Assembly: GCF_016920785.2 (NCBI RefSeq)
Contig: NW_024609846.1
Location: forward strand, 78,315,816 to 78,379,815
Length of the DNA: 64,000 nt
From: Ixodes scapularis
Taxonomy: Eukaryota > Arthropoda > Arachnida > Ixodida > Ixodidae
Direction: 5' to 3'
Part shown: piece after piece, positions 20,940 to 31,800 of the stretch
Numbering within the stretch: position 1 is the stretch's first letter
How the letters are laid out: each line of letters begins with the position of its first letter
Program-made: the position numbers and the translations under genes
Notes under the pieces: model-generated
Told to the model about the DNA's origin: nothing
Seen by the model: the letters and a program-made list of their open reading frames with translations, nothing else
The model's database searches: none

Positions 20940-21024
20940 GCTCGCTGCATGCGTGTACTTCGTAAAAAACGTTCCAACAGTCCTTTTTCGTTTAGGCGGC
21001 TCACGTTTACGTGAATGACAGAAG
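20940..21024 (+). promoter_or_regulatory. RPS6 promoter end and 5'TOP leader
   Basis: CCTTTTTC at 20982-20989 is a terminal-oligopyrimidine motif, the mark of ribosomal-protein mRNAs under mTOR translational control. Transcription starting at this C gives a leader of about 42 nt before the ATG at 21025. A palindrome, TCACGTTTACGTGA, lies in the leader at 21001-21014. The start site is inferred, not measured. Confidence 0.6.
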
Positions 21025-24000
21025 ATGAAGGTAAGAAAATTTGCAAAGTTCGTGGTTAAACATGCAAATATTTAAGAAAATATGCTGTTTTCTCGAGCCC
21101 TGATACATTACCGATGAATATGACCGGCATTGCGCGTGTGAATAGTTTACTATTATTTGCGATGGATCGGATTGCCGGCGGCGGGCGGCCCTCAGGCCAG
21201 CTCTTCCGTACTGCCGTGCTTCGAGTGCGAGCTGCAACTCTTGTGATGTGTTTCCCTTTTTCTCTCTTCAGCTGAACATTTCGTATCCGGCGACTGGGTG
21301 CCAGAAACTCATCGAAGTTGACGATGAGAAGAAAGTGCGCATTTTCTACGAAAAGCGCATGGGACAAGAAGTCGAGGCCGACTCCCTCGGCGACGAATGG
21401 AAGGTAAGCCAAATGTCCGTAGCGTGCTCTCGGTGTTGAGGATCGTGTGTTAAGTAGTCAACTGTAAAGAAAAATGCCAGCGTTATTCTATAGTTCAGGG
21501 CGAACCCTCGAAATCAGTGAAAGAGCCGACCAGAGCGCTGTTTCGGTGCCAATCCCGCAAAATGTATCATAGTCTAAGTCCAAAGCCCCTCTACTGATTT
21601 TGCGTCCACCGTCATTTCGCAACAGCGCATATTCTGAATCTTGCCATATGTACTTAGAATAGCAATACAGTATTTTTTTTTTTTTTTCAGTTTTAAGTTG
21701 ATTTTGCTGCTATCTTGGGCACGCACTTTGAAGCTGAGCATTGCCCTACTAACGTGACAACTGGGGCCCTATGTTGCGCGTTTTGGACTCCCATGGCGAC
21801 TTGGGAGAAGGAAGTGACGTCAACAACGCAGCAAACGCAGATTGGATGTTGAGTCGTTGATCAAGAATTTCCGCAGAAGAGACGTCCAATCTGCATTTGC
21901 TGCGTTGTCGTCACTTCCTTCTCCCTAGTCGCCTTCAGAGTCCAGAAAGCGCAACATAGGGCCCCTGGGCAGATGGCATGTTCAGTGTCTTTTTTTAAAT
22001 TTTTTTTAGGATTTGTTTTTGGTTAGTTTGCCTGTCTATTTTTCCCGTTGATTTTAATTTAGGTTGAGAGCTTGGGCATATGCACTAAAATAAGAGTAAA
22101 ACTATACGCACGAGCTCTTGCAACTGTACCGGAAATGGCTATACACATGACGCGCAGAGCTCGCTACCCAGCAGTGGACACCGGCAGTCGATATTGGCGA
22201 GCCCGTGCATGTGCGTGTGGTGCCGGCACTACTACACATGGACGCGTCAACTATGACAGTGGACCTCGAGTGTGCGTGAGGTGCCAGCGCCATGTCAGTG
22301 CAAAGTTTAACAGCTTCGTGCTTATAGGAAAAAATATATTGTAGGAAACAGGCCGTGCGCACCGGTGCTCTTCACACGAATGAACACCAAACCGGCGTCA
22401 GATCAAAATCCTTGTCCTTCGGTGCTCCGTGGGTCGGATCTTTTACAGATTTTCCCGGGTGATGTTCCGTCGAGCGCGCTGCGGCGTGCTTGTTGGCTGC
22501 AGAGATACCGAAGGCATGAGCGCGTGGTTTCCAAAAGCGGTTTCTGTGCATGATAGCTCGTGCAAAGCATGCAGCCTTTGCAGTTATACTCTCGTGCGCA
22601 TGCCTTAATTGCCATTTTAGAAGTATTGTTTAGTTTGACATGAATATCCTCAGCCTGAATAGCAATTCTGATGGACTGACCGGCTCTGAGTCACGCGGTC
22701 TGTGTGTGGAAATTTAGATAAACATGTTGACATACTTGTTAAGAAAATGAAGAAGCATGACACAAAAAGATCTAAACGGGCGCGCAAGAAGTAGCACGCA
22801 CGTTTCGAACTTAAGGACGATCGTGCATGCTCTCCAAATGCTGTCATTGGTTGGAGCAGCTTAATTTATACTCGGCGTCAACATCTTTGTACCAAGATCC
22901 CCTCCCTCCAAAATCGGCAGTGGCATACGGCCATATGTCTGAGCGCAATCAAACCTACAAGCACAAGCACGTTGCCCTGAACGACACGTGCACTGTGCGA
23001 GAGCGCTTGTAGAAATCACAGAGCTCGCTCTTGTAGCTTCATCACTGCTCGCAGTTAAAGGGAAGATGGGGCACTTCTACATTTGAGAAAAAGGCTTGAA
23101 TTGCATTCATTTGGCCTTTAGAATAGCAGATATCACAATTATATTTCAATGCGACGCGCCGGAGAGCAATAAGAGCAATTTGAAAAAAGGCCTGAAGCCC
23201 CGCCTCCCTAGCCTTGGCAAGCCAAAAGATCCGTCGATGACGTCACGGACAGCGACAGTCTTTCGCGTTTTTCTCGCGGTAAATGGTTTTGGTATTCGGG
23301 TTCACGAGGTAAAAATGCACTAGAATTCACTTCTAACTCATTTTTTTCAAGAAGCTCCGTAGCTTCCCTTTAAAGTGAAACGGAGTACAGCCACGCACCG
23401 CTCGGCCTGTAGCCTTACCAGCATGACGCAAGAGTTGACGTCAAGTATAGTTCTGCGTCCGTCGGCGATCAAGTACAAGTGCATGACAAAGTTGGCTGCA
23501 AAGAGCGTGTTATCGTTTCGTGCGACTAAACCTTAGTATTAAAATCCGCCGCTAGATGGCGCAGGCTCTCAAAATCGATTCAGTCGGGACCACCGCTAGG
23601 TAGCCCATGTGGGGCAACATGGGACATCCCACTCAAGGGGTGTCCCGCTCGCCCATTGGGGGGTGCTGACTTGATGCAGATTACGGCAAATAATTCTAAA
23701 GGCACAGCGTGGCAATCCTAGTTTGCTTGATGGTGACATTGTTGATAAACTTTCAGCTTTGTTTTTTTGTTTTCCATCGATAAGGCTATGACATTTGCAA
23801 AAAGCGTTAAACAGCCTCCCGCATTCGGCGGCTTCAGATAGAGCGGGCAGGACGCCCCTTTGCAGCTCCGAGTGCATGGAGTGAAAGCTCGCCTCGCAGA
23901 ACCTAAGGCTAGTTCCTAGTTTCATTCTGGATGGGCATTATCCTAGCTTGCATTTGCATAATTAGTACCGTGTGACTGTTATGACCCAGGCTGGGAGCTG

Positions 24001-25251
24001 TGCCCATCTACAGCAGACACACCACATGCCATCTTATGGCAGACAAAGTTCCCGCTGCCTAAACCTTCATGCAACAAATTAGGTTTACGCCGAAGAAATG
24101 AGCCTGTTGTAAAATTTCCAGCACTGTCCATGGTGCCGAAAGTAATGGTGGGAACTGTAGCCACAGGTCCAGTTGTAGCAGGCAACTGAGGATATGCTGT
24201 CAAGGGTAGGCGATCAACCACGCTAGCCCTCCCTCTTTCTTGCCAGGGCAAGGTGCAGGGCATTGTGTGCAGCCTTTAGGGATTTCTGTCAAAGGTCTAT
24301 TGTGTTTGTAGCCACAGCAGTATGATTATGTATATGCTAAGAGATTCATCGTAGTACCATTAGCTCAGACACCATATGACAAGCAGTCAGTTGCTCCACT
24401 TTTGCCCACCTGAATATGGGGATTCCAGAGTTCACTCTGAGCGGCCACTGTAGAAATGCTTTCGTGGCACAAATGGGACTAAACACTTCGGTCTGACAGT
24501 TAGGCAAGCGGCCACTTGGCAAAACCCTTGGAAATGCCCTACGGCAGATCTAAAGTGGCATTTATTTGTGAAAATCAGAATATCCGCTGAAAGACGTAAC
24601 AAGTTTCCGGCTCTTGCGATTAAACCTCCTTCCTCGCCGCAGGGCTACGTGGTGCGCATCTCGGGCGGCAATGACAAGCAGGGCTTCCCCATGAAGCAGG
24701 GAGTGCTGACGGCCGGCCGGGTGCGCCTGCTGCTTTCCAAGGGCCACTCATGCTACCGGCCCCGGCGCACGGGCGAGCGCAAGCGCAAGTCTGTGCGCGG
24801 CTGCATCGTGGACTCGAACCTGAGCGTCATCAGCTTAGTGGTGAAAAAGAAGGGCGAGCAGGAGATTCCCGGCCTGACTGACACGACCCTGCCGCGCCGA
24901 CTGGGGCCCAAGCGGGCTAGCAAGATCCGCAAGCTGTACAACCTGTCCAAGGAGGACGACGTGCGCCAGTATGTGGTGCGCCGCCCCCTGGCCCAGAAGG
25001 AGGGCAAGAAGCCCAGATCCAAGGCCCCCAAGATCCAGCGACTTATCACGCCCTCTATGCTGCAGCACAAGCGCCACCGCGTTGCCCTCAAGAAGAGGCG
25101 CACCATCAAGCGCAAGGAGGAGGCGGCAGACTACGCCCGCCTGCTGGCACAGAGGGCCAAGGAGGCCAAGGAGAAGAGGCAGGACAAGATCAGGAGGCGC
25201 CGCTCGGCCTCGCAGGGACAGAGCCAGTCGTCGGGACCGGCTACGAAGTAG
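21025..25251 (+). CDS. RpS6: 40S ribosomal protein S6 (three exons, 248 aa)
   Basis: Coding exons: 21025-21030 (Met-Lys only), 21272-21403 and 24643-25251. Introns are GT-AG and phase 0 (GTAAGA...TTCAG; GTAAGC...CGCAG), of 241 and 3239 bp. The joined protein begins MK, LNISYPATGCQKL, includes DEWK joined to GYVVRISGGNDKQGF, then RPRRTGERKRKSVRGC and KEDDVRQYVVRRPL. Length is 248 aa against 249 in human. S6 is a small-subunit ribosomal protein and the main ribosomal target of S6 kinase. The C-terminus, IRRRRSASQGQSQSS, keeps an Arg-rich phosphorylation-type site although it differs from the vertebrate RRLSS. The third exon has strong GC-rich codon bias, as expected for a highly expressed gene. 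Intron 2 carries a foldback MITE. Identity is certain. Confidence 0.97.
21763..21965. mobile_element. Foldback MITE in RPS6 intron 2
   Basis: About 85-bp inverted arms, GGGGCCCTATGTTGCGC on the left and GCGCAACATAGGGCCCC on the right, with AGGAAGTGACGTCAACA / GTCGTCACTTCCT inside. The loop is about 35 bp. Confidence 0.7.
21966..24640 (+). other. Remainder of RPS6 intron 2
   Basis: No exon is recognised. It contains a T-run, tracts of unique-looking sequence, and a short repeat at 23600-23660 (CATGTGGGGCAACATGGGACATCCC). It ends with a pyrimidine tract and CGCAG at 24642. Confidence 0.5.
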
Positions 25252-25260
25252 ATGTCCCCA

Positions 25261-25266
25261 AATAAA
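25261..25266 (+). other. RPS6 poly(A) signal
   Basis: AATAAA starts nine bases after the TAG stop, giving a very short 3' UTR as is common for ribosomal-protein genes. Confidence 0.85.
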
Positions 25267-25874
25267 GCCTAAGTCTGTTCAGCAGCCTGCTCTCTTCCTA
25301 CGGGTTTTGCCACCACCCGGTTGCAAAAGTGGCCTTCGTTCGCTTTCAGCATGGAGGTAGGAAGCTTTTGGAGGCAACATGACGCTGTGGAGGGACACGC
25401 TCCCTGTGATGACCAAAACCAGGAGACACTATTGGACGAAAAGCAGAGCTGACTTGGCACCAACAGCTGCTTTGGTCACCCTCTGTGGCGGAACACGCGC
25501 CCAACTAAATCATATCAGTCTAAAAGATTAACTTGTGTGCTCTCTAAGCAAGTAGCTTTATTTTTTCTGATCCCTTCCAGGTAGGTCTAGATTGTTCCTA
25601 CTTGCAAATTCTGGGAACAATCCAATCATTCTTTTCAAAATGTACAATTTTTTTTTTTTTTTTTTTTTTTAAAGATGGCATTACACTTAGTTTTGGGACG
25701 GCGCTGGGAAAGTTCAAGAACTAGGCGCTGACAGTCAGAACAGCAGGACACGTATCCAATTACTTGCCTTTGGTGTGAATTCTGTGCCTTGGCTATGTAT
25801 GCATGCACTAGGTGTTTAAGAATGCCAAAAGTCGAAGGCAGGACAGTTAAAGCTCCTACCCCTCCTTGCTGTTC
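25267..25874. other. Downstream flank of RPS6
   Basis: No gene recognised. A poly-T run lies at about 25650-25671. Confidence 0.4.
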
Positions 25875-26093
25875 ACATTGATAGACGTGCTGTGCTGCGA
25901 AGTTCTACAGAACAAACGCGTGACCAAAATTGAAAGGAAAAGGAGTTTACATTGAGATGAGAAACGCAACAAACACGAATGGGTGCAGTTTGTTGTGTTT
26001 CTCCTCATCTCAATGTAAACTCATCCTTTTCCTTTCAATTTTGGTCATGCGTTTGTTCTGTAGAACTTCGCAGCGCAGCACGTCTATCAATGT
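25875..26093. repeat. Long near-perfect hairpin (219 bp)
   Basis: Arms of about 100 bp: ACATTGATAGACGTGCTG on the left pairs with CAGCACGTCTATCAATGT on the right, leaving a loop of about a dozen bases around 25975-25990. A transcript from either strand would form a long dsRNA stem. It may be a palindromic MITE, but no target duplication is seen. Confidence 0.75.
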
Positions 26094-28170
26094 ACAACCA
26101 ACTAGCCCTAATCCAAGCTTTATTAATGCTGTTCACACCTTGCTGCTGCCTCCTGTTTACATCTGGTATCAGTAAAGTGAAAACAATGCTATAAACAGCT
26201 TGGTAAGTGTAGCTACAATCTAGCTTCATTGCCAGAGTTCTGCTATCACATTCTACCAGACACTTGAACTTGTAATTCTCATATTGGTAGATAGGAGCGT
26301 GTATAGAACAAGGAACGTGGTGTATTGATGGCGTGATTGAATTTTGGAGTTTTTGTTGCCTGGCATTTCTTACAGAATGGTGGCAAGTAATGGGCCTTTA
26401 AGAGTAGAGTAGCAAACACTGAACTTCATAAATCCTAAAAATTAGCCCTCATCCTTTTTAAAAATATTTTTTGTCCAACAGAGGCTGATGTAACACCGCG
26501 ATTAATTATTGCTTTATTTCTAGACTTGTTTCACATTATAGAGGGGGGTTTGAATAGCAAAATAAGACTCGAGGTGAATGCCATAAGCAACCACTTCGCC
26601 ATGGTATTCTAAAAGATTATTCACCCTTCATAAAGTGCAAATACCATGCAAAAAGAATCAAATTGGCCTTTACTGTGCAAAACAAAAAATTGGTATGTGC
26701 CTTTCTAGGCTATCTTTTAGGGGCAGAATAACGGGATACTACTGCAGTGCAGCGACTGCAAAGAATAACAAATGCTTGATTACAGTCACGGTGCTAACTA
26801 GCTGCGACATATCATCCTTTTGATTGAAACTTTTCGATTGACATTTACTCATGCCTGAAGGAAAACCTGGAACCTTCAGCTAACATCTCTCCGAGAGAGT
26901 TTGTTCAGGGTGAAACGCTGGAAATGGGAGGTTTCTATCAACTTATTCCTACCAGCTTTGACTGCCCTCACATTTTGCTTGGACATTCCTTCATGCTGTC
27001 CCAAGCAGGACAGGATAGGACAAGCTCGAAACTTGGAAGTAGGGAATAATGCTATCACGAGAGCTCACGTCCCAGCACAGAAGTTGTTCGATAGCCTCTT
27101 GTACAGAATGGGAAATGCCAAGAGTTTGTAAGTACAGCCAACTTGTGATGTCACAACAGGTTAGTTGCATGTAAAAGTGGCCGACTTACAGCTGCCCATA
27201 AATTGATTGGTTTTGGCAACACCACCTTCAGCATAATAGTCTGGCTACTCAAGATTTCTGTAAAGAGGAACACCGGTCCAAGCTTTTGTCAAACTCACGC
27301 GCTTTCTCAGTGAAAGACATCCATAGGGATAAGAGCCTAGCCAGCACATGGACTCTCAAACTGTCGCTAGGCCAAGGTCTCCTTGACCGCCGTAATCACA
27401 CCCTTGGGACACGGCAAAGAGGGTGAAAACCAGACATGAAACAGATGCACATCGTTCCATGGCACCTGGGCACATTTCTGTTCCACGACAGCACTGGAGA
27501 GCTTTGCATGCACTGAATCATACTATTGCAAGGACCAACCTTCTAAAACAACAGATCTAGTTTGTTGACCACACATCTGCAGTCAACGAAGCACCTGTAA
27601 ACATACTTTGCCATGGCACATGACCATGAACGGTAGAGTATGCTCCTATGCCTTATAGTGCGACTTCTGGCAAAAGTATCTAGGCAGCATGAAGTCTGCA
27701 CTTTGCTCCAAAAGGTATCTGGGGACTACCTATTAGGAACTCAATAGCCCATTAAATAAATATGGTTATAAAATATGCTAAGCAAACAAAATCCCTCATA
27801 TCACCTCACCAGTTCACAGCCATAGTGTGAGGGACCTGTTGAATGTTAACTTATGAAGGTCATTTCGAAGACCTCAAAACCTACCGTGGACTAGGTAGGA
27901 ACTTCGTCAAATTTTAATTTTATCAATGATACTGCTATCTATGCACCCTTGATGCCATCCGTTGCCCTGGTACAAAGACGGGCTCACAACACATGAACTT
28001 TGGAGTAGCATTTACAATACCCATGATATGCTGCTACAGGTCCCAAGACGTCATGTTTTGCTGCAAGACTCTTCGACTTATCTCTGCTTTTAACAGGATT
28101 CCTTGTAGCCATGACCTCAGTCACATCTAATGTCCTGAAAAGATCACAGTACATGAAAGGTTATGAAATA
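26094..28170. other. Intergenic stretch between converging RPS6 and GLD2-type genes
   Basis: Unique-looking, moderately AT-rich DNA. No gene, RNA gene or clear mobile element is recognised. Confidence 0.4.
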
Positions 28171-28175
28171 TTATA

Positions 28176-28181
28176 TTTATT
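28176..28181 (-). other. Candidate poly(A) signal of the poly(A) polymerase gene
   Basis: AATAAA on the minus strand, about 670 nt beyond the stop codon at 28848. Other signals further on cannot be excluded. The inferred 3' UTR contains GACGTCGACCCAACGTCGG-type repeats at 28680-28760. Confidence 0.45.
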
Positions 28182-28847
28182 CTCTATTCACAATTTCTCA
28201 GTATTTGAGGAGTAGGCTTCTAGAAAAGGCTGCATTATGAAAACAAGACAGTAGAAAAAAAAAAAAAGAAAAGTTGGTTCAGAACCTTGCATTTTGCCAG
28301 CAGATGCTAACTAGCAAAAGCAGCATTCAAAATTTTCAAAGTTCATTGCACTCCATTCATAAAAAGCTTCTTTCCTACTTCTGTATCCCAGCTCACACCT
28401 CAAGGCAGTGCAGGTATGAGCCGAAACTTGACAGCCTCTAGGGACCACCTTCCCTCACTCCCATTGCAGCCTGCCACAAACACTTCAGACCTTTCCACAT
28501 GGCATCTTTTGTACTGAGCCTTTCAGAAAATTGTACCAACGATACAATTGACACCATTCACAAAACCATAAAAGAGGGGAAATATTTCACCAGTGCCAGC
28601 CAGGTGCCTGTAGAGCACCAACTTTCTTTGACACTGAGGGGCGAGATCACTAAAGTTGGCACACGTGGATCAGTGCGTGGTTGGCCCGATGTCAACCCAT
28701 CAACATGTGGGTCGGCGCACAGTCAGCTCGACGTCGACCCAACGTCGGCGGGGGCCAAACTTTACGCGAGCCCGAACTTGAGGGCAAGAAATGAGCACAA
28801 CTGCAGTTCCTATCGGGGCACGACATTGAAGGGATGCCGGCAACCTT

Positions 28848-31800
28848 TCACTTGGAGCGGGAGCTCGGAGGGGAGCGTGACGTGGGCAGCACGCACGACA
28901 GGTCGTGGGTGGCCTCCAGACGAGCCAGGCTGGTCTTGAAGGTGTTCACAATGAGCTGGAAGGCGGCGTAGTCGTACACCGACCGGGCCGTGTTGGTGCG
29001 GTCGAAAGGCTCTGGCCAGGACAGAAAAGAGTGCATCGTTATGTGGGTTACTCACCGCCCCGGGGGTTGGCTGGAGTCACGACTGCCGGCGAACCGGTGA
29101 TACCGGCAATGGAGAGAATCGCACTGTACCTTCGATGCAGATGAACTTCCACTGCTGCCGGGTGTTCTTGGGCGACCGGTGAGCCATGGCGGCAGCCCTG
29201 GGGATGCAGTCCCCCAGCCGCACCGAGATGCAGCTGTCCGAGAAGCTGAACTGCCGGGCGTAGTAGCACAGGAAGCCGTGCAGCAGCTCCCCCAGCGACT
29301 GCTCGTTGTGGGACTTGAATGCCGGCAGCTCCTCGTACAGGTTCAGGCTCCGCACATCCTCCTCTTGGAATTTTTTCTGCGGCGGGCACACCCCGTGCTT
29401 GAGGTAGAGGGCAATGCTACCAACGCCAGGGACGTTTGGTCTTAACCTTTTGGGGTCATGTGAGTTTTCCCTTCGTTGGCCCCTCAGGTCAGAATTAGTT
29501 TATGCAAAAGTGATGCAAGCAGCAAGTGACTTCAAATTTAACGTTTTTATTTTAATATAGTGATATGTTCAATTGAAAATAACTCTGCATTCTCCTGGGT
29601 GCTTTCACTTCTTGAAATGCTAGCGGTACTTGCGCAGCGTGTGGTACTTTTCAAAGCAAGTGCCAGGGTGCAGGCCAGGTTGACGAGTGCAGGTTTTGCA
29701 GTAGAACACTGTTTCGCGCTGTTGCCCCTTGGTTTTTCTGTCGCTGCAGACGGCGCAATCCTTGCTTTTGCTTCCATCGAGTTTATAAATGAAGTGGTTC
29801 TTTCCACTGAGTCTCTCTTCGCAGTCTCCATCGGAAAAGCGCCCCCGTTTCCTTGTCTGGTTGCGGACATTTCCAACAACGTCCTTTATCAATGCCTTCC
29901 GAAACGTGAGGTGCCGCAGCGCTTGCTCGCCTTGGCTGATTTTTTCGAGGCAGAAGAGGATATAGCTGTTGACGACTCCCACTTCCAGCAACCAAAAAAA
30001 ATAGCGACGGCGTTGGCGCACGTCTCCTCATCACTTTCGGTGCTGTCACCGTCACTCTCTGAGGACCCATAAGAGACTATCTCAGAGGCCTTCTTTGGAT
30101 CATAGGTGTTTTCTCTGCTAAAATCACATTCACTGTCCCTTGAGTCACAAGCCTTTCCGTAAAATGTGGACGGAGTAAAGGCTGCCATGTTGAACTCGTA
30201 AAAGGGCGCGCAACATTCCCGCCCGCGCATTTCGCAAAAAAACAAAAATGTGTAGTGTCACTTGCGGCACCTTTAGGAGGGCGAAGAAACTAAGAAAGTC
30301 TAGTTTACATTCCCGATGACAGATGGCGCAAGTTGAAATTGTCGGGCCGCGCCCGACACCTGACCGCAAAGGAGAAATGGGGCTGTCGGGGGAACCCCGA
30401 CATTTGACCAGAACCTGAATATTTTTTTGTAGGGGGTCACCCGACACATGACTCCAAAAGGTTAAAAATTTCAAATTTGGGGCCTTTACGTGCCAACCGA
30501 TGAAAGCCATCTGGTACGCCCCAGCAGAAGACTGAGAGTTAGTTTGGACCACCGGGGGATCTTTTGACGTGACCAAGATCTCGTTTCCGCAATAAGCCTC
30601 CGTCATGCCACAGGCACCTTGGCCTGGATTTGAACCCACCACCTGGGGATACGCAGGCCGGGGCTTTGCCTCGGAACCACCGAGGCAGCTGTATGGCTGG
30701 CTCGTAGCGGTTGATCTCATCTCGGAGGTCTAAGCAAAAGGCAAAGAGATATCACTCACAGGCAGCATCTTCTGCAGGCAGGGAAGCACGACCGGACGGC
30801 AACCACCTGCATCGAACAAATCCAGCGTTGTAGGCAGAAAGCACTTGCAAACATAACAATAAAAGAAATATACCACACCACGACCCAAAGCCTTGAGAAG
30901 TCATTGGAAGGAGTATATTTAACAAAAAACAGAAAAGGTGTACCCGTGAGGCCGGAGTGGGAACAGAAACGTCGCCATAACGACACTGCCAAGATGAGCG
31001 ACCATAACGACGTGCTTTCAACGCATTTTGCAGCCATGATCATCAAACGGAAGCGAATATGAAATGGCTCGAAAAAGGTTGCATTCATCTGTAGTGCAGT
31101 TGAATGTCAATGCAGTCCAAAGAAACTGGGCCAGTGCATCTACACTAATTAAATACTCCTATGCCGAAAGTAGTGGACTGCAACAACTAGACCCAAGTTT
31201 GTTGAAAGCTGTGTGGTTCTTGTTGCCCGGAATACAAAAAAGTGTTGGAGATTTGCTGCTAGAAAGAAAGACTAAAAAAAAATGAAATTAAATAATGCAA
31301 ACTTCACATTTATGTTTTATCCTCTGCAACACCATCCCAGTCCCTAGAGCAAGCTTATGTTTTTGTTGACTTTACTTCACTAGCTACATTTCCCTCTTTC
31401 AGCAATGAGACGAGGTGCCATAGGTCAAACTGATCTCTGGCTTTTCAAACACCTATATAGTCGTTGGCAGGTTAAAGGGGCCCTGCAACAACTTTTTGAC
31501 TGGTTTTTAATTTGCACCAATCCTGAGTGCACTGAGCGTAGTAACTTAATGAAACTTTTCTCAAATTTCGCTTTATTTTAAAAGTTGTAGGCAAATTAGA
31601 ATTACAAAAACAAGAAAAAAATAACCTCCTTCATGACGTTGTAGGTCCTGGCTTGAGTGGCCGTGAACTAGAGGAGGGGTAGTGAGCTCATCGAGTGCTC
31701 ACAGCTGCCGCACTTTGTGTCGACAGCTCGAGAGGGCGCCATTAAAGCACGTGTTGGATAGGCTGCATGAAGCAGGCGGCCAGGGCGGCTCACATTGCAT

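Noticed and set aside
28499..28939. 146-aa plus-strand ORF
   Set aside because: It is antisense to the last exon and 3' UTR of the poly(A) polymerase gene and has no domain.
29377..29425. Upstream acceptor (CTCTACCTCAAG) for coding exon 9 of the poly(A) polymerase
   Set aside because: It keeps frame, but the downstream acceptor CCCGCCGCAG has a better fit and gives LPKKF, closer to the family sequence at this junction.
29560..30072. 170-aa plus-strand ORF
   Set aside because: Antisense to the piggyBac transposase C-terminus on the minus strand, which has the recognisable motifs.
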